Assembly (NCBI GenBank): GCA_900498245.1
Contig: LS998015.1
Location: 2,438,550-2,502,549, forward strand
Direction of reading: 5' to 3'
DNA: 64,000 bases
Source: Candidatus Zixiibacteriota bacterium
GTDB taxonomy: Bacteria; Zixibacteria; MSB-5A5; GN15; PGXB01
The translations under genes and the position numbers were made by a program. Positions 17,846 to 25,986 of the stretch are shown piece after piece. Each line of letters opens with the position of its first letter. The stretch's first letter is position 1. The notes under the pieces are model-generated. The model searched no databases. It was not told where the DNA came from and saw only the letters and a list, made by a program, of their open reading frames with translations.

Positions 17846-18259
17846 CTAGATCGGCAGACGAGTGTAACGGAGGGCCTTAGTCGGGCAGAAATGAGCGCAG
17901 GCCGGATCCCCTTTGCAGAGATCGCATTTGACAACTTCATCATGAATGTCATCGATCAATGCGCATCCGAAGGGACAGGCCGCTACACAGGCCCGGCACT
18001 TGACGCAGCGGTCCATGTTCAATTCAATCGCGCCGGTGTCTTCATTACGCTTAAGAGCATCGAAAAAACAGGACTTAACACAGGCGGCATCATTACATTG
18101 CAGGCAGGTCACCGGGACATATTTGTCTTTGGCATGGGCCAGAGGATATATCCGGCTTTTACCCGGTTTCAGATTTTTGGAGTGACTGAAGGCGCAGGCC
18201 AGTTCACAGGTGCGGCAACCGGTACAAAGCGACGGATCAACGACAAAGCGATAGTTCAT
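17846..18259 (-). CDS. Four-cluster-type ferredoxin (HydN/CooF-like electron-transfer protein)
   Basis: A protein of 137 residues rich in 4Fe-4S motifs: CTGCRTCELAC, CLQCNDAACVKSC, CVKCRACVAACPFGC, and CDLCKGDPACAHFC with CPTKAL. Four clusters are expected. Proteins of this type relay electrons between oxidoreductase modules, for example in formate dehydrogenase, CO dehydrogenase and hydrogenase complexes. It overlaps the upstream 2Fe-2S/4Fe-4S subunit gene by four bases. It is the last gene of the 2-oxoacid:ferredoxin oxidoreductase operon, so it is probably a subunit or dedicated partner of that complex. Confidence 0.85.
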   Translation of the reverse strand: MNYRFVVDPSLCTGCRTCELACAFSHSKNLKPGKSRIYPLAHAKDKYVPVTCLQCNDAACVKSCFFDALKRNEDTGAIELNMDRCVKCRACVAACPFGCALIDDIHDEVVKCDLCKGDPACAHFCPTKALRYTRLPI

Positions 18260-19047
18260 CGCGACACCTCCGCGGCCATAACCACCAGTTTGCCCATCGT
18301 TTTGGCCGTATCCAGCCGCTTGCAGTCATCGCACGTTTCAAAATAACTCATCGGCAGGTCACGATTCTTGCATAAATATTCCGCAAAATCCCTGGAAATA
18401 ATCTTCTTCCCGCAATTTTTGCAGGTCAATAATTCGAATTCTCGTCCCCAGATACTCCGCTTGCCGTTTTCATCCTTCCATTCGATAAAATCGGTCGGGC
18501 AGATATTGGCACAGCTCAGACAGCCGATGCAGTCTGCAGGCGGCTGACCGAGCGGCCCGGAAATCACTTTTTCATGACCCCGCTCTACGGCCGAAATGGC
18601 ATGGCAGCCGAGTGCGTCGCAGATGCGGGTGCAGGCGTAACACATGATGCAATTGTCGCCGTCGGGAATCACCTCGTAGGGCGTCGACGTCACCCCGTGC
18701 TCGGCGGCCAGTTTCTGAATCACCGCGGAATTGGGATTGCGGGCCAGGTATAATTCCAGGATAGTGCGTCGCAATTCCATAACCTGCGCCGTATGCGTCC
18801 CCACTATCAATTCCGGCTCAACCGGGTAAAGGCAGGAAGTAACATGTTTCTTCCAGCCGTTCCAGTCCTTCTTGGTGATTTCGACCATACAAAGGCGGCA
18901 GGCCCCGCACGGTTCAATGGCGTCATGATGACAGAGGGTCGGGATATTTATTCCTTCCCGGCGGATTGCGGTCAGCACCATTTCGCCTTCTTCGGCCTGA
19001 ACCGCTTTTCCGTTGATATATATGGTAATCATCCTATCCCCGCTCAC
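18256..19047 (-). CDS. NuoG/HydA-like iron-sulfur subunit without a hydrogenase domain
   Basis: A protein of 263 residues. The N-terminal 2Fe-2S domain (about 8-85) has LCHHDAIEPCGACRLCMVEI and a later Cys. Two 4Fe-4S sites follow: CIMCYACTRICDALGC and CIGCLSCANICPTDF. The tail carries two Cys pairs (LTCKNCGKK and ETCDDCKR) resembling a zinc ribbon. It resembles the electron-transfer front of HydA/HndD or NuoG. The HxxxCxxC site (His-ligated cluster) expected after the 2Fe-2S domain is missing, and there is no H-cluster or molybdopterin domain. It overlaps both neighbours by four bases, so it is translationally coupled within the operon. Confidence 0.85.
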   Translation of the reverse strand: MSGDRMITIYINGKAVQAEEGEMVLTAIRREGINIPTLCHHDAIEPCGACRLCMVEITKKDWNGWKKHVTSCLYPVEPELIVGTHTAQVMELRRTILELYLARNPNSAVIQKLAAEHGVTSTPYEVIPDGDNCIMCYACTRICDALGCHAISAVERGHEKVISGPLGQPPADCIGCLSCANICPTDFIEWKDENGKRSIWGREFELLTCKNCGKKIISRDFAEYLCKNRDLPMSYFETCDDCKRLDTAKTMGKLVVMAAEVSR

Positions 19048-20897
19048 TTAATTTCAATCGCGTCGAAGTTGCAGGTGGCATAGCAGGAACCGCAGCGATC
19101 GCAAACGAGTTGATTTATAAAATGCTTCTTTTTCCGTTCCCCGGTGATAGCCCCCACCGGGCAGGCCTTGATACAGGCCAGGCACCCCGTGCAATCATCG
19201 GTAATTTCATACTTTATCAGGGCCCGGCAGACACCGGCGGGGCATTTCTTATCGCGGATGTGGGCCTCATATTCGTCGCGGAAATACTGGATGGTGCTCA
19301 AAAACGGATTAGGCCCGGACTGCCCCAACCCGCATAAAGAACCGATCTGTATGTTGCGCGACAGCTTTTCCATCTGCTCCAGATCCCCGTCTTCACCTTT
19401 GCCCTCGGTTATTTTCTCGCAGAGCCGGTGCAATTGATATAAGCCCTCGCGGCAGGGGACACACTTGCCGCACGACTCATAGACCAGGAAAGCCAGAAAA
19501 TATCTGGCGACATCGACCATGCAGGTCCGATCATCCATGATAATCATTCCGCCCGAGCCCATCATCGAGCCGGCTTCGGTCAGGGAATCGAAATCAACCG
19601 GCAGATCGAGTTTCGCATCCGGCAGACAACCACCCGACGGGCCGCCGGTCTGGACCGCCTTGAATTTCCGTTCGTTGGGTATGCCGCCGCCAATATCAAA
19701 AATAATCTGACGAAGGGTCATGCCCATCGGGACCTCAACTAAACCGGTATTGTTCACCTTTCCCGCCAGGGAAAAGACTTTGGTTCCGGGACTCTTCTTG
19801 GTGCCAATGGAGGTAAACCAGTCGGCGCCCTTTTCAATTATCATGGACACAGTGACGAAAGTCTCCACATTATTCAGGACGGTTGGCTTGTCGTATAGAC
19901 CCTTTATTACTGAGTGTATATATTTAGCGCGCGGTTCACCAACCTCACCGGCCACCGATTTCATGAGCGCCGATGATTCGCCGCAGACAAAGGCCCCGCC
20001 CCCGCGGTTGACCTGAATATCGAAATTTAAACCGGTCCCCAGAATATTTTCCCCCAGAAGTCCCGCTTCGCGCGCTTGCTCGATGGCTTTTTTCAGATTA
20101 TAGACGGCCTGTGGATATTCCTCACGAACATAGATATAACCTTGGGTCGATCCGACCGCGTAAGCGCAAATAATCATTCCTTCGAGAACGGAATGGGGAT
20201 CGCTTCCCATAACCGTACGATCCATGAACGCCCCCGGGTCGCCCTCATCGCCGTTGCAGATAACATAGCGAATATCGGAGGGCACTCCGGCGCAGGTGGC
20301 CCATTTTTTGCCTGTCAGGAATCCGCCACCACCGCGTCCCCGCAAAGCAGATTTGGATATTTCAGCGATGACCTGCTGCGGTGTCATGGTTGTCAGGGCC
20401 TTGGCCAGACCGGCATACCCCCCCGTGGCAATGGCATCGGTAATCCGAAGCGGATCAATCAGGCCGCAGTTGCGAAGAGCAATCCTCTGCTGATGGGCAT
20501 AAAACGGTATTTCCCGGTAACGGGCGATATGCTCGTGAGTCTTGATATCACTATATAGGAGTCGGTCGATGACCTCATTTTTCTCCAGGGTTTTTTCCAC
20601 GATTTCCGCGACATCTTTTACCTTCACCTTGGTATAGAAAATGTCCTGCGGCTCGATTATAACCAGGGGCCCGATAGCGCAGTATCCGTGACATCCGGTC
20701 TGGCGGAATGTTTCGATCGAAACCTGCGGGATTTTTTTCTGCGCTACGATCTTTTTGAACTCATCATACACTTCCGGCGCGCCGTTGGCTTCACAGGCCG
20801 TGCCGAAACAGATAAGTACTTTGCGTTCCTGGGCGACAAAATCCCGGCGGCATTCCTCGCGCCATTGCGATAATTTATCTATATTTTCAACCCGCAT
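19044..20897 (-). CDS. HydB/HndC/NuoF-type NADH-binding flavoprotein subunit
   Basis: A protein of 617 residues. An N-terminal thioredoxin-like 2Fe-2S domain (about 25-110) has CFGTACEANG and CHGYCAIGP. The FMN/NADH Rossmann region has LRGRGGGGFLTGKKW, CNGDEGDPGAFMDR and GAFVCGESSALM. An SLBB domain follows, then the NuoF 4Fe-4S site (ESCGKCVPCREG plus a later Cys). The C-terminus carries two further 4Fe-4S motifs (CTGCLACIKACP and CDRCGSCYATC). The extra N- and C-terminal cluster domains match HydB of electron-bifurcating HydABC hydrogenases rather than complex I NuoF. The expected role is exchange of electrons between NAD(H) and ferredoxin. Confidence 0.9.
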   Translation of the reverse strand: MRVENIDKLSQWREECRRDFVAQERKVLICFGTACEANGAPEVYDEFKKIVAQKKIPQVSIETFRQTGCHGYCAIGPLVIIEPQDIFYTKVKVKDVAEIVEKTLEKNEVIDRLLYSDIKTHEHIARYREIPFYAHQQRIALRNCGLIDPLRITDAIATGGYAGLAKALTTMTPQQVIAEISKSALRGRGGGGFLTGKKWATCAGVPSDIRYVICNGDEGDPGAFMDRTVMGSDPHSVLEGMIICAYAVGSTQGYIYVREEYPQAVYNLKKAIEQAREAGLLGENILGTGLNFDIQVNRGGGAFVCGESSALMKSVAGEVGEPRAKYIHSVIKGLYDKPTVLNNVETFVTVSMIIEKGADWFTSIGTKKSPGTKVFSLAGKVNNTGLVEVPMGMTLRQIIFDIGGGIPNERKFKAVQTGGPSGGCLPDAKLDLPVDFDSLTEAGSMMGSGGMIIMDDRTCMVDVARYFLAFLVYESCGKCVPCREGLYQLHRLCEKITEGKGEDGDLEQMEKLSRNIQIGSLCGLGQSGPNPFLSTIQYFRDEYEAHIRDKKCPAGVCRALIKYEITDDCTGCLACIKACPVGAITGERKKKHFINQLVCDRCGSCYATCNFDAIEIK

Positions 20898-20898
20898 T

Positions 20899-21354
20899 TT
20901 AATCCTTCTTTACCAGTTTCAGAACCTTGTCCTGACGGACAAACCCATGAACCTTGTCATTGATAACCACCACCGGAGCCATGGCACAAACCCCGACGCA
21001 GTTGACAATTTCCAGAGTGAATTTCATGTCCGGCGAGGTTTCCCCGGCTTTCATTTTTAATCCTGTCTCGAGTTGACTGAGTATCAGATCGGCATTTTTG
21101 ATATGGCAGGCCGTCCCCTGGCAAACCCTTATAATCACTTCCCCCCGGGGCTCCAAACTGAAAGCGTTATAAAAGGTCGAAACGCTGAAAACTTTGCTGA
21201 GGGGGACACCGAGCTCTTTTGATGTTTCAATAAGGGCCTCGCAGGGAAGATAATGAAATTCCTTCTGGATATCCTGAAGCACCATAATTAAAGAACCGGG
21301 ACTTTTGGGATTGCGGCCTATTATTTCGGAGACCTTGCTCATGTCGTGTGTCAT
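20899..21354 (-). CDS. NuoE/HndA-type thioredoxin-like 2Fe-2S subunit
   Basis: A protein of 151 residues with a helical N-terminus (LIMVLQDIQKEFHYLPCEAL) and a thioredoxin-like 2Fe-2S domain. The ligands are CQGTAC around residue 85 and CVGVC near 125. This is the HydC/HndA/NuoE partner of the NADH-binding flavoprotein. It is one base upstream of that subunit and three bases downstream of the 2-oxoacid oxidoreductase gamma subunit. The two modules are therefore in one polycistron. Confidence 0.9.
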   Translation of the reverse strand: MTHDMSKVSEIIGRNPKSPGSLIMVLQDIQKEFHYLPCEALIETSKELGVPLSKVFSVSTFYNAFSLEPRGEVIIRVCQGTACHIKNADLILSQLETGLKMKAGETSPDMKFTLEIVNCVGVCAMAPVVVINDKVHGFVRQDKVLKLVKKD

Positions 21355-21357
21355 TTC

Positions 21358-21927
21358 CTAACCTTTCGCTCCGATTTTGGTCGCCAATTCCCGGGCCAAC
21401 TTTTGTCCTTCCAGAAACGCCTGCTGATTGAGTTCTAAAAACGATTTCTTCTCCCCCATTTTTTTGATCATCATATCGGTCAGGGTTTCGAATTTTACTA
21501 TCCCGGTAATTTCCACGTAGGTTGCGAGCATGACCATATTGGCCACTTTGGTGTTGCCAATCCGGACGGCAATGTCGCTTGCCGGGACAAGAAATTCGGT
21601 AATGTCGCTGCGGCCGGAGACACTTTCTATCAGGGAACTATTAATGAAAAGGAGACCCCCGGGCCGGATGAGGGCTCCGAATTTCTCAAGCGACGGACGA
21701 TTAAATACGCAGGCCGATTCAGGATTGGAGATAATCGGGGAACCGATCCGCATTTCGGACACGACCACCGTGCAATTGGCGGTCCCTCCGCGCATCTCAG
21801 GGCCGTACGACGGCAGCCAACAAACCTGTTTGCCTTCGGCCATCCCGGCGTAGGCGAGCAATTGCCCCGCCGTCATAATTCCCTGTCCCCCGAAACCGGC
21901 GAGAATGACTTCTTTCTGCGGCATCAC
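21358..21927 (-). CDS. 2-oxoacid:ferredoxin oxidoreductase, gamma subunit
   Basis: A protein of 189 residues matching the gamma (POR/KOR/VOR) domain: LAGFGGQGIMTAGQLLAYAG at the N-terminus and LPSYGPEMRGGTANCTVVVS next, both highly conserved. It joins the alpha and beta subunits to complete the CoA-dependent enzyme that turns a 2-oxoacid plus CoA into acyl-CoA, CO2 and reduced ferredoxin. It overlaps the beta gene by four bases. Confidence 0.92.
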   Translation of the reverse strand: MMPQKEVILAGFGGQGIMTAGQLLAYAGMAEGKQVCWLPSYGPEMRGGTANCTVVVSEMRIGSPIISNPESACVFNRPSLEKFGALIRPGGLLFINSSLIESVSGRSDITEFLVPASDIAVRIGNTKVANMVMLATYVEITGIVKFETLTDMMIKKMGEKKSFLELNQQAFLEGQKLARELATKIGAKG

Positions 21928-22688
21928 TCACCCTCCCCCGTCGCCGGATCCTTGAAAGTTTTGAGGGGATAATACGGAAGCATATTATCTTCAAGCCACT
22001 TCAGGGCGGCGTTGGGTGCGATTCCCCAATTGGTCGGGCAGGTCGAAAGAACCTCGACCAGCGAGAAACAGCGCCCCTCGACCTGATAGGCAAAGGCCTT
22101 TTTGATTTTCTGCTTGGCATTGACAATATGCATCGCGGAATGAACCGAAACCCGCGCGATATAGGCCGGGGTTCTCAAACTCGATAAAAGTTCCGAAACT
22201 CGTATCGGATAGCCCGCCAGATTGACATCCCGACCAAAGGGCGACGTGGTCGTTTTCTGATGCGGCAAGGTTGTCGGCGCCATTTGGCCCCCGGTCATGC
22301 CGTAAATGGCGTTATTGACAAATATCACCGTGAACTTTTCACCCCGATTCGCTGAATGGACGATTTCACTCATCCCGATCGATGCCAGATCGCCGTCGCC
22401 CTGATAGGTAAAGACGATCATATCGGGTCGGAGTCTTTTGAAACCGGTCGCCATAGCCGGAGCCCGGCCATGAGCGGCTTCCATGAAATCGACATTGAAA
22501 TAATTATAAGCCAGGACCGAGCATCCCACCGGGGCCACCCCAACCGTCCTCTCGCGAACGCCCAGTTCATCGATACTTTCGGCCACCAGGCGGTGAATTA
22601 CACCATGGGTACACCCGGGACAATAATGAGTGATATTGCTGCTTAACGCTTCCGGGCGAGTCAGTATAGTCGTTGCATCTTGCGCCAT
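21924..22688 (-). CDS. 2-oxoacid:ferredoxin oxidoreductase, TPP-binding beta subunit
   Basis: A protein of 254 residues. The N-terminal ITHYCPGCTHGVIHR carries cluster-ligand cysteines. The thiamine pyrophosphate motif is GDGDLASIGMSE followed by NNAIYGMTGGQMAPTT. These define the beta subunit of KOR/VOR-class enzymes. It acts in the cytoplasm with the alpha, gamma and delta subunits encoded beside it. The gene order is delta-alpha-beta-gamma. Confidence 0.93.
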   Translation of the reverse strand: MAQDATTILTRPEALSSNITHYCPGCTHGVIHRLVAESIDELGVRERTVGVAPVGCSVLAYNYFNVDFMEAAHGRAPAMATGFKRLRPDMIVFTYQGDGDLASIGMSEIVHSANRGEKFTVIFVNNAIYGMTGGQMAPTTLPHQKTTTSPFGRDVNLAGYPIRVSELLSSLRTPAYIARVSVHSAMHIVNAKQKIKKAFAYQVEGRCFSLVEVLSTCPTNWGIAPNAALKWLEDNMLPYYPLKTFKDPATGEGE

Positions 22689-22695
22689 TTGTCAC

Positions 22696-23793
22696 CTACC
22701 TCATATAACCCGAAAGCGGGGTTTTCGTATCGAGTCCAAGTTGTTTTTTGACCATGATTTTCACTTCGTCCGGCGACGGCACAATTCCGCCCGTACGACC
22801 GTAGAAATGAAGCGGCTTTTTACTCATGGTACAGCGCTCGATATCTTCGATCATCTGCCCGACACTCATCTCGACCGTCAGGAGCGATTCGATATTTGAC
22901 TTTATCGCCTGTTCATAGACTTCCTTTTCCGGGAAGGGGAACAGAGATATGGGACGGAATAGCCCAATGCTTATCCCTTCTTTCTCCAATTCGTCAATGG
23001 CCGTCTGGCAAATGCGGGCCATCGTGCCATAGGCAAAAATCAGCATCCGGTTTTTATCATTCACTTTGTATAATTCATAGCGGATTTCATTCTTCTTGAT
23101 TTCTTCATACTTGGAAGCCAGGAGAAAACTGTTTTTCTCAAGCGCTACAGGGTCGAGAAACAGCGACTTTATGATTTGCGACTTGCGGCCCCTGGCACCG
23201 GTCAGAGCCCAGTCTTTGGGCGGCAAAGCCGGTTCTTCGTATTTCTCCGGAATCTCGACCGATTCCATCATCTGGCCGATCATACCGTCACCGATTATCA
23301 TCACCGGCGTACGGTACTTATCGGCGAGATGAAACGACAGCATCATTAAATCGACCGCCTCCTGAACCGATGACGGGGCCAATACAATGAGGCGATAGTC
23401 GCCGTGTCCGCCGCCCTTGGTGGCCTGGAAATAATCCGACTGAGCCGGCAGAATGCCTCCCAGACCGGGACCACCGCGCATAATATTGACCAGCACAACG
23501 GGCAGATGGGCGCCGGCCATGTACGATATCGCTTCCTGCATGAGGCTGATACCGGGACTGGAAGAGGTGGTAAAGACTCTCTTACCGGTGGAGGCCGCGC
23601 CGAAAAGCATATTGCCCACTGCCACTTCGCTTTCCGCCTGAACAAAGACCCCGCCCACTTCCGGGATGCGCCGTGACAGATACTCGGCCACTTCACTTTG
23701 TGGGGTGATCGGATAAGCGAAATAATTGACGGCTCCGGCCCGCAGAGCGGCCTCGGCAATCGCTTCATTTCCTTTCATTAATTGCTTCGCCAT
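22696..23793 (-). CDS. vorB: 2-oxoacid:ferredoxin oxidoreductase, alpha subunit (VorB-like)
   Basis: A protein of 365 residues from the ATG preceded by GAGGGGTG; a TTG 18 bases upstream is less likely. Sequence such as MKGNEAIAEAALRAG, FAYPITPQSEVAEYLSRR, NIMRGGPGLGGI and TKGGGHGDYRLIVLAPSS is the pattern of the VorB branch. That branch is often annotated as 3-methyl-2-oxobutanoate (2-oxoisovalerate) oxidoreductase, a step in branched-chain amino-acid catabolism. 2-oxoglutarate specificity is a real alternative that sequence alone does not settle. Confidence 0.88.
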   Translation of the reverse strand: MAKQLMKGNEAIAEAALRAGAVNYFAYPITPQSEVAEYLSRRIPEVGGVFVQAESEVAVGNMLFGAASTGKRVFTTSSSPGISLMQEAISYMAGAHLPVVLVNIMRGGPGLGGILPAQSDYFQATKGGGHGDYRLIVLAPSSVQEAVDLMMLSFHLADKYRTPVMIIGDGMIGQMMESVEIPEKYEEPALPPKDWALTGARGRKSQIIKSLFLDPVALEKNSFLLASKYEEIKKNEIRYELYKVNDKNRMLIFAYGTMARICQTAIDELEKEGISIGLFRPISLFPFPEKEVYEQAIKSNIESLLTVEMSVGQMIEDIERCTMSKKPLHFYGRTGGIVPSPDEVKIMVKKQLGLDTKTPLSGYMR

Positions 23794-23807
23794 AAAATTA
23801 TCACCCC

Positions 23808-24041
23808 TCAATAATTAAATAATGCGAACTGGGTTCCGTGAGTGTGCACCTCGATGGCCGCGTCGGGACAGACTATGGCGCAAATACGACAACCGATACA
23901 GCGATGCGGCTCCTTCAGCGTGGCGCAGAAATATCCTTTTTGATTAAGTTCCTTGGACATCGCCAGGATCTGCATCGGGCAGGCCTGAACACACAATTCG
24001 CAACCCTTACAGTAGGTTTTATTTATAATCACACCAGGCAT
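23808..24041 (-). CDS. 2-oxoacid:ferredoxin oxidoreductase, delta (ferredoxin) subunit
   Basis: A protein of 77 residues with two 4Fe-4S motifs: CKGCELCVQACP and CIGCRICAIVCPDAAIEV. It is the small ferredoxin-like subunit that passes electrons from the TPP-bound intermediate to external ferredoxin. It is placed immediately before the alpha subunit, as usual for four-subunit enzymes. Confidence 0.92.
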   Translation of the reverse strand: MPGVIINKTYCKGCELCVQACPMQILAMSKELNQKGYFCATLKEPHRCIGCRICAIVCPDAAIEVHTHGTQFALFNY

Positions 24042-24077
24042 GGCATCTATCCTTTATTTAAAGCGGCCTTTTTCGGA

Positions 24078-24794
24078 CTATTTCTTCCTCTCCCACGGTT
24101 TCAGCATCAAGCGCGTCAGCGGCAGGACCGGACAGTCTATCCGGGCTGGATCCATATTTTCCAAAACCTCCTTCTTGGCGCTTACAAACTTCAGGGGTAA
24201 ATGAGTTGCTTCTTCCACTTCCCGAGCCAGGCGGAAACCCTCCATAATTATTTCCGGCGATGTTTCATCAATCATGTGAGAATTGGAGATCAAGCCGGTG
24301 AATTTTAATTTCGAAGTCATCTCAATCCGGGTCATGGTTTTGATTGATCCGGCAACATCCGAAGTAAAAGGACGGCGGGAATTCAAAACCATGAGCATCT
24401 CATACCGGCCGGAAACAAATGCGTCCGACAAGGCTCCCAAAGCCCGGGCCCCTTGCGCATCGCCGCCGACATCAAGGACCAGTTTTTCCTCCGCACTCTC
24501 GATGGCCCCGCGAATTTCAGGAAGCAAAATCGGAAGGTCGGCATAATAATCACCACCTCGAGGAGTGATAATTCTTATACCCAATTCCTCCATCAATTCC
24601 ATAACTTCGCGCGACCGGAAATAAGGGTTTACCAAGTCCAGATCGGCGATAGTAAGGAGAGTCTTTTCCGTTTCATGAAGATAGCGGGTCAGATTTACGG
24701 CGACTTCGGTCTTCCCGCTGCCGAATCCGCCGACCAGGATAATCTTCCGGGCAGGAATAAGGGGGTATCGAAAGCCTGTCCCCTGTTCATTCAT
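24078..24794 (-). CDS. P-loop ATPase (MinD/CbiA-like) leading the oxidoreductase operon
   Basis: A protein of 238 residues from the ATG preceded by AGAGATAAAT; a longer frame upstream lacks support. A Walker A motif (GGFGSGKTEVAVNL) is near residue 20, then DLDLVNPYFRSRE and a Walker-B-like LVLDVGGDAQGARAL. The fold is of the SIMIBI class (ParA/MinD/CobB-like). Its place at the head of the operon, 36 bp before the ferredoxin subunit, suggests a maturation or iron-sulfur delivery role for the enzyme complex. No direct evidence for that role is present. Confidence 0.75.
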   Translation of the reverse strand: MNEQGTGFRYPLIPARKIILVGGFGSGKTEVAVNLTRYLHETEKTLLTIADLDLVNPYFRSREVMELMEELGIRIITPRGGDYYADLPILLPEIRGAIESAEEKLVLDVGGDAQGARALGALSDAFVSGRYEMLMVLNSRRPFTSDVAGSIKTMTRIEMTSKLKFTGLISNSHMIDETSPEIIMEGFRLAREVEEATHLPLKFVSAKKEVLENMDPARIDCPVLPLTRLMLKPWERKK

Positions 24795-24895
24795 ATTTAT
24801 CTCTAATTTTGCTGTCACGACTGCCACAACCTCAATGCCCGGTTGTCTTAGATTGGCCGGCAAGCACAACCAATCTTATCCTGATTTACTATTAA

Positions 24896-24926
24896 ATAAT
24901 ATCGAAAAAAAATCGGAATAAGTCAA
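24896..24926 (-). promoter_or_regulatory. Candidate promoter for the 2-oxoacid oxidoreductase operon
   Basis: TTGACT and TATTAT lie 19 bases apart, with a shifted ATATTA giving 18. The site precedes the ATPase gene by about 100 bases. Apart from this, no feature was seen in 24870-25043. Confidence 0.4.
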
Positions 24927-25043
24927 GCCCTATTGTGAAAAAAGTCACGTAGATGATGACCTTGGCATCACCCAATGAAGAGGTTAGATTTGAACTTATA
25001 CGCAAAATATGCCATTTCGGCGGAACAATCGTCGAAACCGGAA

Positions 25044-25946
25044 TCACTTTTCAACCGCGGGAATCAGATCGGGATTGGAATATTTTATCCTCTCCAGAAA
25101 GGAGACATATTGTTCGTTGTAATATGTGTCTTTAGTCCCGTAAATATCATCCTTCAGTGCTTCCCCCAGCGAAATATATCGATAGCCCCTCTTCTCAATA
25201 GCGGTCAGGACTGCCTCCAGGAATATCCCGTTTATGCGGTTGGCGTGTAACTGCAATATCTGCAGGACAGGTCTTCCCGCCACTTCTTTCGCCAAGACCT
25301 CCGCCTTGCCAAGGCACGATATAATATGATTTACATATTCCCTCTGGAGCTCGGCCCGTTTCGATGAATCGAGGATATTGAGGTTTTTTTCAAGAGAGAG
25401 GTTATAAACAAAATCTTCCGTCAGGACTGTAGCATGGGCCACGCTGATATCTTCACCGGCAAGATAGTCTAGAACTTGATCGCGGATTTCTTTGGTACCT
25501 CCATACCTCAGAAATGGAAAACGAAAGAATCGTTCTTTCTGCCGATTCATCGCCATCAGATCTTTGACGGCATCTTTTCCTTTATCGATATCATCGATAT
25601 AAGCCTCTATGGGAACATCATTTATATCCTGATTGGAATATGGCAGGAATCCGAATGTAAATCCTTTTCCGGCCCACAGGGTCAACAAGTCAAGATTGTC
25701 CTCAAGATTTTCGCCGACAACAAATCCGGCCGCCGGGACATGATGGCGCTCGAGAGCTGCCGTGATGCCGGCGAAAATTTCCTTCCTGGTTTCCTTCTCG
25801 TAAGTATTTTCCGCGGGAATATCGTCAAATGTTATGCAAATCCTTTTCCCAACCGGTTTTATTGACGAAGATCCCGCATCCGACTGAGGACCGGCCATGG
25901 GAGACAAAGCGGCGACAAATAATAATAATAAAATTTTCACTTTCAT
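25044..25946 (-). CDS. Secreted polysaccharide-deacetylase-fold protein with degenerate metal site
   Basis: A protein of 300 residues with a signal peptide (MKVKILLLLFVAALSPMAG). The NodB homology domain is recognisable from ICITFDDIPAENTY (the Asp-Asp pair), ALERHHVPAAGFVVG and RFPFLRYGG, which matches the RPPYG loop. The two metal-binding histidines expected in the (S/T)HPxxH motif are not seen: the equivalent stretch reads GFLPYSNQDIN. The protein may therefore be inactive on N-acetyl sugars or bind differently. It lies between its own promoter and an unrelated lipid/redox operon. Confidence 0.75.
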   Translation of the reverse strand: MKVKILLLLFVAALSPMAGPQSDAGSSSIKPVGKRICITFDDIPAENTYEKETRKEIFAGITAALERHHVPAAGFVVGENLEDNLDLLTLWAGKGFTFGFLPYSNQDINDVPIEAYIDDIDKGKDAVKDLMAMNRQKERFFRFPFLRYGGTKEIRDQVLDYLAGEDISVAHATVLTEDFVYNLSLEKNLNILDSSKRAELQREYVNHIISCLGKAEVLAKEVAGRPVLQILQLHANRINGIFLEAVLTAIEKRGYRYISLGEALKDDIYGTKDTYYNEQYVSFLERIKYSNPDLIPAVEK

Positions 25947-25957
25947 ATTATCGGAAG

Positions 25958-25985
25958 AAATTATTTAAATTCCTCGCACGGTCAA
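25958..25985 (-). promoter_or_regulatory. Candidate promoter giving a near-leaderless deacetylase mRNA
   Basis: TTGACC and TAATTT are 16 bases apart, squeezed between the upstream terminator and the ATG. The predicted start of transcription is only about five bases before the start codon. Confidence 0.35.
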
Positions 25986-25986
25986 C

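Noticed and set aside
18256-20897. Electron-bifurcating hydrogenase
   Set aside because: No H-cluster motif or [FeFe] catalytic domain is encoded in the window; only the NADH/ferredoxin module is present.
16108-24041. Complete reductive TCA cycle locus
   Set aside because: Only one citryl-CoA-lyase-like gene is present and the 2-oxoacid oxidoreductase looks VorB-like; the other enzymes are missing here.
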